NCBI GenBank assembly: GCA_016936075.1
Contig: JAFGPS010000154.1
Span: 1 to 58,999 of the forward strand
Reading direction: 5' to 3'
Length of the DNA stretch: 58,999 bases
Source: Sedimentisphaerales bacterium
GTDB taxonomy: Bacteria; Planctomycetota; Phycisphaerae; Sedimentisphaerales; Anaerobacaceae
A model generated the notes under the pieces. The model searched no databases. It was given only the letters and a program-made list of their open reading frames with translations, and was not told where the DNA came from. A program made the position numbers and the translations under genes. Below, piece by piece: positions 17,224-25,795 of this stretch (positions are counted from its first letter, which is position 1; each line of letters starts with the position of its first letter).

Positions 17224-17537
17224 AATTAAGAACCTTTCATAATCAAGATTTTTCTAAATTCTTTACCTACTTAAAATAAAACAATAGTTAATCTCTTTGT
17301 TAAGTTTTCGGACAAACAAAATTTGTTTGCATGATTGCGCAGGATATGTGATTGATGATTTTAAAATATAATGATAAGCAGACGAACAAATCAAGAATAA
17401 GATTTTTAGTCTTTGAATAATATGAATAATATGTTCTTCTATCAATCACTTCTGCATCTTCCTGCATCTATACCAGTTTTTTTATTCTCACCTGAAATGC
17501 TTAGTATCAAAACTTCAGGATTTACCTATCACAATAC
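17224..17537 (-). other. Long leader of amt2 (about 300 nt)
   Basis: The predicted sigma-54 start near 17526 leaves roughly 300 nt before the amt2 ATG, against about 60-150 nt for the other three sigma-54 transcripts. It is A/T-rich and contains a small hairpin (CAAACAAA-A-TTTGTTTG near 17313-17329). I recognise no known riboswitch and no convincing small gene; the minus-strand frame in it has no family resemblance. A second promoter inside it is possible. Confidence 0.4.
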
Positions 17538-17552
17538 GCAATAGCTGTGCCA
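17538..17552 (-). promoter_or_regulatory. Sigma-54 promoter of amt2-glnB2
   Basis: The minus strand reads TGGCACAGCTATTGC, matching the -24/-12 consensus. Confidence 0.9.
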
Positions 17553-17644
17553 AAGAATAAAATGTATTTATATTTAAGTATAAGTCTTTATTCATTAATT
17601 ACTTAAAGTCGTTATACAGGTTTCCAAAAAGAGCTTATATAACT

Positions 17645-17683
17645 ACATATTTGTACCTGCTTAGCAATACAATACATATTTGT
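17645..17683 (-). promoter_or_regulatory. Paired enhancer-like decamers upstream of amt2
   Basis: Two identical ACATATTTGT sites (17645-17654 and 17674-17683) start 29 bp apart. The nearer begins 93 bp upstream of the sigma-54 promoter. Both are flanked by T on the left and A on the right, extending the palindrome to TACATATTTGTA. Confidence 0.75.
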
Positions 17684-17717
17684 AGTATATTTTTAATTTC
17701 ATATTAAATTGCTATAA

Positions 17718-17753
17718 TAAAAAACCGGATTCGATAAACTGGCCGAATCCGGT
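17718..17753 (-). terminator. Rho-independent terminator after glnB3
   Basis: On the minus strand a perfect 10-bp stem (ACCGGATTCG/CGAATCCGGT) with a 10-nt loop is followed by a run of T. It lies about 75 bp after the glnB3 stop. It is preceded by the conserved TATCACTTCTGTGTCC segment and a GTCCC-TGTT-GGGAC hairpin. Confidence 0.85.
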
Positions 17754-17828
17754 ATCGGTCCCAACAGGGACACAGAAGTGATAGCATTAGTAGCCTGGCA
17801 ACTACTTACAATTTGATACACATCATTT

Positions 17829-18170
17829 TTAGCCTATAGCATCGCCTCCCTTCTCCCCTGTTCTTATTCTTATACATTCGTGTAAATCCATTACGAATAT
17901 TTTTCCGTCACCAATCTGGCCTGTTTTTGCTCCTTCAACAATAGCCTTAATTGTCTGTTCAACAAAATCTTCGTTTACTGCAATCTCAAGGCGTATCTTC
18001 TTCAAAAGATTCACTTCCAAACCTACACCTCTGTATGATTCGTGGTAACCTTTCTGCTGGCCGCAACCGAGAGAATTAGTTACTGATAACTTGTACACTT
18101 TTGCTTGATACAAAGCTTGCTTCACATCTTTTAGTTTATGTGGCTGAATATATGCAATTATTAGTTTCAT
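17829..18170 (-). CDS. P-II nitrogen regulatory protein (copy 3)
   Basis: A 113-residue P-II protein nearly identical in plan to copy 2 (T-loop [17 protein letters not shown]-terminal IRIRTGEKG). The uridylylation-position tyrosine is kept. An AAAGGAAAC ribosome site precedes the ATG. It ends the porin-amt3-glnB3 operon, 30 bp after amt3, and is followed by a clear terminator. Its probable role is to gate Amt 3 in response to 2-oxoglutarate and the ATP/ADP ratio. Confidence 0.94.
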   Translation of the reverse strand: MKLIIAYIQPHKLKDVKQALYQAKVYKLSVTNSLGCGQQKGYHESYRGVGLEVNLLKKIRLEIAVNEDFVEQTIKAIVEGAKTGQIGDGKIFVMDLHECIRIRTGEKGGDAIG

Positions 18171-18200
18171 TTTTTGTTTCCTTTTATCATTTAAGTAACA

Positions 18201-19565
18201 TTATTCAGTTGTAAATACCTGGAAACCGGAGTAAGCCTCGTTTCCATGTTCACCAATATCGAGACCTTTGAGCTCTTCCTCGGCTGTTACACGCAAACCT
18301 ACAGTCTTACTGAGAATAAAAAACAGTGCAAGTCCCAGTCCGAATGCCCATATAAATGCGCTTCCTGCTCCGACTATCTGAATACCTAACTGTTTGAAGC
18401 CACCGCCGTAGAACAGGCCGCCGTCTAAACCAAACAAACCAAAAGATAAAGTTCCCCATAAACCATTTACACCGTGAACACTAACTGCACCAACCGGATC
18501 ATCGATTTTCAAAACATAATCGAAGAACAATACACTTAATACTACCAGTACACCAGCGATACTTCCGATACATATTGCTCCGAATGGTGATACACCGTCA
18601 CAAGGAGCTGTAATTGCAACAAGCCCCGCAAGTGCACCGTTTAGAGTCATTGAAATATCAGGCTTCTTAATAATGCTCCATGATGTAATTAACGCAAGTA
18701 CAGCTCCAGCCGCTGCTGCTAAATTGGTTGTTACTGCGATATATCCTATCGAACCGTTTCCTGTAGTTGTACTACCAGGGTTAAATCCAAACCATCCGAA
18801 CCACAGAATGAATACACCAAGAGCCGCAAGAGGAAGGTTATGACCGAGGATGGCACGAGGCTTTCCGTCTGGTCCATATTTTCCAATTCTCGGACCCAGA
18901 ACTATAGCTCCGGCAAGAGCCAACCAACCACCGATGGAATGTACTACTGTCGAACCTGCAAAATCATGGAAACCCCTTACAGCCAACCAACTGTTATTAT
19001 CGGCATTAAGCAGATTACCCCATGCCCACTGACCGAATATCGGGTAAATAAATATTGAAATTGCGGCACTATAAACCAGATACGAGACAAATTTTGTACG
19101 TTCGGCCATAGCACCTGATACAATCGTTGCGGCGGTTGCGGCAAAAACTGTCTGGAAAATCAGAAACGTCCAGTCCCAACTTTCGCCAGGTTCAATACCG
19201 CTCAGGCAGAATAAACTCGTTCCGAATAAACCGTTTGTGCAAGTACCGAACATAAGCCCGAAACCTATCACGAAAAATGCCAGGGTTCCAACTGAAAAAT
19301 CCATAAGGTTCTTCATCAGAATGTTTACAGAGTTCTTCGCCCTGGTAAAACCTGTCTCGACCATCGCAAATCCGGCTTGCATAAAAAAGACCAGGAATGC
19401 CGCAACGCAGGTCCAGACAATATTTATATTCGATTGAAGTTCATCCTTTGCCGCGTCAATACTTGCCTGTACATCTGAACCTTCTGCGGCCATTACAGGT
19501 CTTGAAAAAAATATCGCCGTCAAACATACTATAAAAATCAGTAAACTTATTTTTTTTCTGTTCAT
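18201..19565 (-). CDS. amt: Ammonium transporter (Amt, copy 3)
   Basis: An Amt-family channel. The start at ATG 19565 (GAGG nine bases upstream) is preferred over an in-frame GTG at 19580. It gives a clean signal peptide (MNRKKISLLIFIVCLTAIFFSRPVMAAEG) and 454 residues. The signature is FAGSTVVHSIGG, the second pore histidine is in VSVHGVNGLWGT, and the P-II-contacting tail reads EELKGLDIGEHGNEAYSG. It is the paralogue of Amt 2. It sits within an operon led by a porin-like gene (19-bp gap at this start) and ending with glnB3. Confidence 0.95.
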   Translation of the reverse strand: MNRKKISLLIFIVCLTAIFFSRPVMAAEGSDVQASIDAAKDELQSNINIVWTCVAAFLVFFMQAGFAMVETGFTRAKNSVNILMKNLMDFSVGTLAFFVIGFGLMFGTCTNGLFGTSLFCLSGIEPGESWDWTFLIFQTVFAATAATIVSGAMAERTKFVSYLVYSAAISIFIYPIFGQWAWGNLLNADNNSWLAVRGFHDFAGSTVVHSIGGWLALAGAIVLGPRIGKYGPDGKPRAILGHNLPLAALGVFILWFGWFGFNPGSTTTGNGSIGYIAVTTNLAAAAGAVLALITSWSIIKKPDISMTLNGALAGLVAITAPCDGVSPFGAICIGSIAGVLVVLSVLFFDYVLKIDDPVGAVSVHGVNGLWGTLSFGLFGLDGGLFYGGGFKQLGIQIVGAGSAFIWAFGLGLALFFILSKTVGLRVTAEEELKGLDIGEHGNEAYSGFQVFTTE

Positions 19566-19583
19566 AATTTCAAACCTCACTTC

Positions 19584-20351
19584 TTAAAAACCTTTTGAGA
19601 GACCGATTCCAACAAAGAATTCGCTATTGTCTGTATTGTACATATTAGTATTTTTGATATCACTGTTTACCAAGGATACATAATTGATGCTGGGTGTTAT
19701 ACACCAGCCGTTTAGGTCTATGGGAAAAGACGCTGATAATGCAAGATCATTGGCTTTGCTTTTGTTTACACCCCAGTAATAATCGTTATACGAGTTATCA
19801 CCCCAGCCGAAACTTGCACCCAAATCAACTGAAACTGAAGAATCCTCTCCAATCTCAAATAGCTCAAAACTTTGGCCTATACCGGCAGAGATATATAATC
19901 CATCTGCTTCGTCTATATCATGATTAAAAGTTATTGAAGGATTCAATGGTACATCCAAACTCAATCCCCAGTACGCTTCAGCAGTTCTCGGAATTGTAGT
20001 TCCAGGAAAATCATAATATATAAGACCGACTGAAAAACCAAGAATGTCAATCCCAGGGACACTTGCCGAATAATCAACATACTCGTCAACTTCTGTGAAT
20101 TCGCCACTATTTCCAGTGAAACTTGTTGTTTCCATGCTACCCCATATTCCAAACGTTAAACCTCCATAAGTAGCACTCATACCCGGCTGAAATACAGGAT
20201 CATCATCCAGATTTTGACCTCGCCATACATACTTACCATTATAATCGGCTGTAATCTCGACATCCACACCATCCAATGCATATGCACTTGTACTTAAAAC
20301 TAAAAAGCACATTTCAACACTCAACTTACTAATTCTGTTCACACTGTTCAT
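19584..20351 (-). CDS. Porin-like outer-membrane beta-barrel protein
   Basis: A 255-residue protein with a signal peptide (cut after STSAYA) and alternating amphipathic strands ending in Phe (GIGLSKGF), as expected of an outer-membrane barrel. The segment DYNGKYVWRGQNLDDDPVFQPGMS and the layout suit the TorF-like putative porin group; that family name is from memory. It is the first gene of an ammonium-transport operon under the sigma-54 promoter at 20412. An outer-membrane route for ammonium or a nitrogen compound is therefore a reasonable inference, but the substrate is unknown. Confidence 0.7.
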   Translation of the reverse strand: MNSVNRISKLSVEMCFLVLSTSAYALDGVDVEITADYNGKYVWRGQNLDDDPVFQPGMSATYGGLTFGIWGSMETTSFTGNSGEFTEVDEYVDYSASVPGIDILGFSVGLIYYDFPGTTIPRTAEAYWGLSLDVPLNPSITFNHDIDEADGLYISAGIGQSFELFEIGEDSSVSVDLGASFGWGDNSYNDYYWGVNKSKANDLALSASFPIDLNGWCITPSINYVSLVNSDIKNTNMYNTDNSEFFVGIGLSKGF

Positions 20352-20411
20352 TGCACATTACCTTTCAAAAAATTTATAAAGTTATTAGTATCTATTATGC
20401 TTAGTAAATAT

Positions 20412-20426
20412 GCAATTGGTGTGCCA
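20412..20426 (-). promoter_or_regulatory. Sigma-54 promoter of porin-amt3-glnB3
   Basis: The minus strand reads TGGCACACCAATTGC. Transcription would begin near 20400, about 50 nt before the porin ATG. Confidence 0.9.
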
Positions 20427-20506
20427 AACTCATAATATTAACATAAAGGCATGTATTATAACTACTTATGCCATATTACAACCTTTTAGCAATGCTTAAT
20501 ATTATT

Positions 20507-20545
20507 ACATTAATGTAGCATATATACCGTTATATACATATATGT
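20507..20545. promoter_or_regulatory. Paired enhancer-like decamers between the porin operon and the activator gene
   Basis: Perfect palindromes ACATTAATGT (20507-20516) and ACATATATGT (20536-20545) start 29 bp apart. The nearer begins 81 bp upstream of the sigma-54 promoter. They lie in the divergent 351-bp region between the porin gene and the activator gene. That region also holds an inverted repeat TCTGT-N9-ACAGA (20672-20690) and a further ACAAATATGT (20697-20706). Confidence 0.72.
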
Positions 20546-20702
20546 TCTACCAGAATGATTGAAACACAAACAATTCAAGCGCCATTATTCATTCAATTAA
20601 TCATTACCTCTAAAAAAATATATGTAAAAATCTTAAAGAATTGCTATAAACTCTGGAAAAACACAAACACATCTGTTATATATATACAGACGCAATACAA
20701 AT

Positions 20703-22313
20703 ATGTCGTGTATATCTAAGTATTTTATTAGGCTATTGATTATGAAAGACATTAAATTAGAATCATTGAACAAAAAACATGAACTTAATCGTCATGTACT
20801 GGAATTGGAAACTCTTTACAGAATAAGCCAAATTCTTGCCTCAGGTACTCAACAGAAGCAAACTCTTGCTGAAGTTCTTGATACTATTGAAAGCGAGCTT
20901 GATTTACGACAAGGTACAATAACACTTTTATCTCCTGATAATTCCGAAATCAAAATAGAAGTAGCTCATAACATCTCATTAGAAAAGAGCCGCAAAGTTA
21001 AATATAAAATGGGAGAAGGAATAACCGGAAAAGTTATAGAAACAGGAAAAGCTATTATTGTACCAAAAGTATCAAAGGAACCATTATTTCTTAACAGAAT
21101 TGAGAGAAGCAAAGACGTATCAGAAGAAATAAGTTTTATCTGTGTACCTATTTCGATTGGAAGAAAAATAATTGGTACAATTTCAATAGATAGAATTTAT
21201 GACGAGAAAAGATCGTTAGAAGAAGACAAGCGTATTGTGAGCATTGTTGCGAGCATGATTGCCAACGATGTAAAGTCACGCCAGGAAGCAGTTCTTCACA
21301 GTCAAGAGCTTGAAAATGAGAACCTCAGGCTTCGTCATCAGCTACAGGACAAATTCCGCCCGGAAAATATTATTGGTAATTCCGGCGCAATGCGTGACGT
21401 ATACAGCCAGATACACCAGGTTGCTGCGAGTGATACTACTGTACTAATACGCGGCGAATCAGGTACAGGCAAGGAACTGGTCGCACATGCAATACATTAT
21501 TCCAGCCCAAGAAGCAAAGGACCTTTTATAAAAGTGAATTGTGCCGCTCTAAATGAAAACCTTCTCGAAAGTGAATTATTCGGTCACGAAAAGGGTGCTT
21601 TTACAGGCGCAATACAAAACCGCAAAGGAAGATTGGAAGAAGCTGACGGAGGTACTCTTTTTCTCGATGAGGTTGGTGACTTTTCACCAATGACACAGAT
21701 CAAGCTTTTGCGTGTGCTGCAGGAACGTCAGTTCGAAAGAGTTGGAAGCAATAATACTATAAAAACAAATACGCGTATTATAGCAGCTACTAACCGCGAT
21801 TTGGAAAAAGCGGTAATGGATCAAAGTTTTCGACAAGATCTTTATTACCGTATAAACGTATTTCCGATTTTTTTGCCTCCGCTGCGTGATCGCAAGGATG
21901 ATATTTTACTGCTGACTGATTTTTTTGTTGAGCAGTATGCAAAAAAGATGAACAAAGATTTAAGACGAATCAGCACACCCGCGATTAATATGATGGTTGC
22001 ATATCACTGGCCCGGTAATGTACGTGAACTGGAAAACTGTATCGAAAGAGCGGTTTTACTTAGCAATGACGGCGTAATTCACGGCCATCATCTTCCGCCA
22101 ACTTTGCAAACTTCAGACGCTTCTGATACTATCGGAACAGGTTCCCTGCAAGAAAGAGTTAACCTGTATGAACGTGACATTATTGTCGATGCTCTAAAAC
22201 GCTGCAACGGAAGTCTCGCTGCTGCCGCAAGAGACCTTGGAACAACTCCAAGAATAATAGGCTACAAAGTCAAAGAACTCGACATAAACTATAAACGTTA
22301 TAGAAGAACGTAG
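20703..22313 (+). CDS. NifA-like sigma-54-dependent transcriptional activator (GAF-AAA+-Fis HTH)
   Basis: This activator opens promoters held by sigma-54 RNA polymerase. An N-terminal GAF sensor domain (about 40-190) is followed by an AAA+ domain with Walker A GESGTGKE (about residue 250), the sigma-54 contact loop GAFTGA (about 297) and Walker [14 protein letters not shown]-terminal Fis-type helix-turn-helix ends [17 protein letters not shown], typical of NifA. There is no receiver domain, so it is not NtrC. The cysteine cluster of oxygen-sensitive NifA between the AAA+ and HTH domains is absent. The start is uncertain: ATG 20703 has no ribosome site, and ATG 20742 ([12 protein letters not shown]) has a weak AGG. 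It is divergent from the amt operons and is the likely regulator of the four sigma-54 promoters. Confidence 0.88.
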   Translation: MSCISKYFIRLLIMKDIKLESLNKKHELNRHVLELETLYRISQILASGTQQKQTLAEVLDTIESELDLRQGTITLLSPDNSEIKIEVAHNISLEKSRKVKYKMGEGITGKVIETGKAIIVPKVSKEPLFLNRIERSKDVSEEISFICVPISIGRKIIGTISIDRIYDEKRSLEEDKRIVSIVASMIANDVKSRQEAVLHSQELENENLRLRHQLQDKFRPENIIGNSGAMRDVYSQIHQVAASDTTVLIRGESGTGKELVAHAIHYSSPRSKGPFIKVNCAALNENLLESELFGHEKGAFTGAIQNRKGRLEEADGGTLFLDEVGDFSPMTQIKLLRVLQERQFERVGSNNTIKTNTRIIAATNRDLEKAVMDQSFRQDLYYRINVFPIFLPPLRDRKDDILLLTDFFVEQYAKKMNKDLRRISTPAINMMVAYHWPGNVRELENCIERAVLLSNDGVIHGHHLPPTLQTSDASDTIGTGSLQERVNLYERDIIVDALKRCNGSLAAAARDLGTTPRIIGYKVKELDINYKRYRRT

Positions 22314-22321
22314 AAAATTTT

Positions 22322-23302
22322 CTAAGATTGCCGCTTGGTCGCAACCTGGTCAGCGGCGACAGCAAGAACAATAATTGCACCAATAACTATTAATTGAACA
22401 TCCGCAGAAAGGCCGCTGATTGTCAAACCATTTCGCAAAAAGCTTATTAAGAACGTACCGACAATTGTTCCGACCATAGTTCCTTTACCGCCGCTTGGAG
22501 AACAACCTCCGATTATTACAGCAGCAATAATATCGAGTTCAAGCCCCATACCTGCTGTAGGCTGAGATGTACTTGCACGACTTGTCGTAATCATAGCGGC
22601 TAAGCCTACAAATGCACCCGTAAGTGTATAGATAGCAACTTGAACTTTGTTTACACCTACACCGGCATGGAATGCAGTTTCAACATTCGAGCCAATAGCG
22701 TATGTGTATCTTCCGAAAGGAGTAAATTTGAGCATGAAACCGGCCGCGACTAAAACAAGAAAAAGAAATACAACTGAAGAAGGTATCATCGCAATTCTTC
22801 CAATGTCCAGCCATTCGTAATCGGAAACAGCAAAAGGTTTTCCATTATTCATTAAATAACTAACTCCGCGGAAAATACTCATCGTACCGAGCGTAACGAT
22901 AAAGGGAGCTAATCTAAGTTTTGTTATAAGCTTTCCATTTACAAATCCGCAAAATGCACCCGCAAGAATACTCACTAATGTCCCGCCAATCATAACAGTC
23001 GTACTTAATGGTATATTTTGCCCGCTTGAAATCTGTTCCCACGACGCACCACTCATTGCAAGCATAGAGACAGAACCAATCATGCCGCACATTGCAAGCA
23101 TAGAACCTACTGAAAGATCGATTCCACCGGCTATAATGACATAGGTCATACCGGCGGCCATGATTCCGTTGGTAGCTGAACGAGTTAAAACGTTCTCGAA
23201 ATTCTGTCTCGTAAAAAATGTGTCGGGTTCCAGAAATGTCCATAATGAAATAATAAATATTAATGAACAGAACGGTAATAATCTTTTTGTAAATTTATTC
23301 AT
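22322..23302 (-). CDS. Ribose-type ABC transporter permease
   Basis: A hydrophobic subunit of a CUT2 (ribose/xylose/galactose-type) sugar importer, with about nine membrane segments. It contains the family blocks TYVIIAGGIDLSVGSMLA and IGGCSPSGGKGT. I take ATG 23302 (MNKFTKRLLPF), seven bases after a GGAG, over ATG 23308. Its start overlaps the end of the ATPase gene, indicating translational coupling. It is the last gene of the operon and converges on the NifA-like gene with only 8 bp between. The sugar cannot be read from sequence; a FucI-like gene upstream suggests L-fucose or a related deoxysugar. Confidence 0.9.
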   Translation of the reverse strand: MNKFTKRLLPFCSLIFIISLWTFLEPDTFFTRQNFENVLTRSATNGIMAAGMTYVIIAGGIDLSVGSMLAMCGMIGSVSMLAMSGASWEQISSGQNIPLSTTVMIGGTLVSILAGAFCGFVNGKLITKLRLAPFIVTLGTMSIFRGVSYLMNNGKPFAVSDYEWLDIGRIAMIPSSVVFLFLVLVAAGFMLKFTPFGRYTYAIGSNVETAFHAGVGVNKVQVAIYTLTGAFVGLAAMITTSRASTSQPTAGMGLELDIIAAVIIGGCSPSGGKGTMVGTIVGTFLISFLRNGLTISGLSADVQLIVIGAIIVLAVAADQVATKRQS

Positions 23303-24803
23303 TAGCATTCTCCACTGCTGCCAAGTGCATTACATGTTCGGGAGTAGTTTGTTTAGTTACAAAATCACCTACCATGCGCCCGCGTCTAATGACCAGGATA
23401 CGGTCGGTCACACCAAATAATTCAGGTAGTTCAGAAGAAATAATTAAAATTGCTTTTCCCTGATTTACAAGTTCATTCAAAAGCAAATAGACTTCTTTTT
23501 TCGCTCCTACATCGATACCTCGAGTTGGTTCGTCAAAAATAATAAATTCCGAATCCGCCATGAGCCATCTTCCAAGAAGCAATTTCTGCTGGTTACCTCC
23601 GGAAAGAGAATTAGCTAAAGATTGCGATGATAACCATTTCACAGAAACCTTTTGCCCGAACTTCTGACACAATTGATTTTCCTTATTGAAATTCAAAAGA
23701 TACTTCATTCCAATCTCATTATAATTGGACAAAGTCATATTCCAACTACAGGGCAAATTTGTGCATAACCCGGTTCTTTTCCTGTCTTCAGTAAGTAAAG
23801 CAATCCGATGTTCTATTGCATCTCGAGGATGTTTAATATTTATAGACTGGCCGCTAATTTTCAAAGAACCTTTAACAAGAGGTTCGATACCGAAAATTGC
23901 TCGCGCGACTTCAGTTCGTCCAGAACCAACAAGACCGGCCATACCTACTACTTCGCCGCGTCTAACATTAAATGAGATATCGTGGATTCCTTCTTCTGTA
24001 GCAAGATTATCAGCTTCAAAAAGAATTTCCCCAGGATTGGATTCTCTTGCAGGATAGAAATCCTTCAATTCCCGGCCAACCATATGTTTTACGACAGTAT
24101 CAACATCAATATCTTTTGCATTTACGGTTGTTACAATTTCCCCGTCACGCAAAACACTTATTTCGTCAGCAAGTGACATAACTTCTTCCATACGATGAGA
24201 AATGTAAATTATTGTCATACCCCTATCGCATAACTGCCTGACGATTTTGAACAATCTCTGTGCTTCAGCTTCGGGTAAAGATGAAGTAGGTTCATCCATT
24301 ATTATAATTTTCGCTTTGTGAATAAGAGCTTTGAGCAATTCGACAATCTGGCAATCACCCACGCTCAAATCTCGTATCGTTGAGTTCGGATTAATTGTAA
24401 AGCCGTATTTATTGCACAAATCGGCAGTGTTTTTTATTTCGGCATCTCGATTAATAAGAAAAGGAATACTCGATTGTATTTCCTTACCGAGATAAATGTT
24501 TTCATAAACAGTAAGGTCCTCGGCCAAATCAAGTTCCTGGTACAACATAGAAATACCGGAATCGAGAGCATGCTTCGGATTTGTAAAAGTTTTCTGTTGA
24601 TCATCAATATAAATATTGCCACTATCAGGTGTATGTACACCAGCTAAAATTTTCATGAGCGTGGACTTGCCCGCCCCATTTTCGCCGCATAAGGCATGAA
24701 CCGTTCCGGGTTTGGCACAAAATGTAACATTTTGTAAAGCCTGAACCGGACCGAATGATTTCGATATCTGCTCCATGCGGAGCTGACCAGTAATATTTTC
24801 CAT
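23295..24803 (-). CDS. Ribose-type ABC transporter ATP-binding protein (two ATPase domains)
   Basis: A 502-residue RbsA-type ATPase with two tandem ABC domains. The first has Walker A GENGAGKST, signature LSVGDCQ and Walker B IIIMDEPTSSL. The second has a degenerate Walker A (GLVGSGRTEVAR), signature LSGGNQQK and Walker B FIIFDEPTRGID. This asymmetry is normal in CUT2 importers. It lies 2 bp after the binding-protein gene and overlaps the permease gene, so the three form a tight operon. Confidence 0.93.
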   Translation of the reverse strand: MENITGQLRMEQISKSFGPVQALQNVTFCAKPGTVHALCGENGAGKSTLMKILAGVHTPDSGNIYIDDQQKTFTNPKHALDSGISMLYQELDLAEDLTVYENIYLGKEIQSSIPFLINRDAEIKNTADLCNKYGFTINPNSTIRDLSVGDCQIVELLKALIHKAKIIIMDEPTSSLPEAEAQRLFKIVRQLCDRGMTIIYISHRMEEVMSLADEISVLRDGEIVTTVNAKDIDVDTVVKHMVGRELKDFYPARESNPGEILFEADNLATEEGIHDISFNVRRGEVVGMAGLVGSGRTEVARAIFGIEPLVKGSLKISGQSINIKHPRDAIEHRIALLTEDRKRTGLCTNLPCSWNMTLSNYNEIGMKYLLNFNKENQLCQKFGQKVSVKWLSSQSLANSLSGGNQQKLLLGRWLMADSEFIIFDEPTRGIDVGAKKEVYLLLNELVNQGKAILIISSELPELFGVTDRILVIRRGRMVGDFVTKQTTPEHVMHLAAVENANE

Positions 24804-24805
24804 AA

Positions 24806-25777
24806 TTAAAGCCCCAGAGCAGCAGGAAATTTCTGTTTCATTTCTTCCAGGTTATCTTTATTAACAATCATACTGGGAATTGGCATTTTTTTAGGTACTT
24901 CTTTGCCATCAATAGCTGCTACGGCAGCTATCACTCCCTGATAACCAATTTCAAATGGATTTTGCACAATTAAAGCATAAACGCCGCCTTCTGCGATTCC
25001 ATCAATAAGAATCGGGTCAGAATCAAAACCTACCATTTTAATTTTTCCCGCCGAACCATGTGATTGCAAAGCTTTATAAGCCCCGACAGAACTTGGTTGA
25101 TTTACAGCAAAAATACCATTTACATTCTGGTTTCTAACGAGCATATCAATAGTTTTTTGACGTGCATCTTCAACTGTACCTTGTGTATATTGTTCATCAA
25201 TAATTTTTATATCAGGAAATTCCGTTTCTAAAGTTTTCTTAAATCCTTCTGCTCTTGCGTCAGTTGAAGCTGAATTCGGAACAAACTTCGTAAGTATAAC
25301 AGTACCTTTTCCACTGAGTGCTTTGCCTAAACTCCTGGCGCCATCTGCTCCGCCTAAGAAATTATCAGTTGCGACAAAAGAAACATAGTCTTCGTCATTT
25401 ACATCAACAGCGGAATCAATAATAACACAGGGAATACCCTCTTCTTTGATTTTTCTTACAGGACGAGCCAAAGCTTTTTGGTCGTTTGGCGCAAGTACGA
25501 TTGCCATTACTTTTTTTGTTATCGCGTCATCGACAACCTGGATTTGTTTTTCTCTATCAGTTTCCTGCTCCGGGCCGATCCAGGATATCGCATAACCAAG
25601 TTCCTCACCGGCTTTATTGGCACCAGAGTGAACTACTTCCCACCACATTGAAGCTGTCCCCTTAGGAATTACCGCGATTGTTTTTTCATAAAGAGATTCT
25701 TTTTTTAATAATCCACTTACAAATAAAACAGCAGATATACCAAGAATTAAATATACAAGCCAATTACCTTTTTTCAT
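24806..25777 (-). CDS. Periplasmic sugar-binding protein of the ABC importer
   Basis: A 323-residue RbsB-like substrate-binding protein (type I periplasmic fold) with an N-terminal signal or anchor (MKKGNWLVYLILGISAVLFVSG). Family features are IAVIPKGTASMWWEVVHSGA near the start, VDDAITKKVMAIVLAPNDQKAL, IIDSAVD and VGFDSDP. It lies upstream of its ATPase and permease and 18 bp downstream of the FucI-like gene. The ligand is unknown; a monosaccharide released by the glycosidases downstream in the window is a reasonable guess. Confidence 0.88.
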   Translation of the reverse strand: MKKGNWLVYLILGISAVLFVSGLLKKESLYEKTIAVIPKGTASMWWEVVHSGANKAGEELGYAISWIGPEQETDREKQIQVVDDAITKKVMAIVLAPNDQKALARPVRKIKEEGIPCVIIDSAVDVNDEDYVSFVATDNFLGGADGARSLGKALSGKGTVILTKFVPNSASTDARAEGFKKTLETEFPDIKIIDEQYTQGTVEDARQKTIDMLVRNQNVNGIFAVNQPSSVGAYKALQSHGSAGKIKMVGFDSDPILIDGIAEGGVYALIVQNPFEIGYQGVIAAVAAIDGKEVPKKMPIPSMIVNKDNLEEMKQKFPAALGL

Positions 25778-25795
25778 AAACTAAATCCTTCTCAG

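Noticed and set aside
17263-17445. 60-residue minus-strand frame in the amt2 leader
   Set aside because: No ribosome site or family resemblance; best explained as chance in an A/T-rich leader.
13320-20702. Classical NifA (TGT-N10-ACA) or NtrC enhancer sites
   Set aside because: Possible partial matches are poor and not at consistent distances; the paired decamers fit all four promoters far better.
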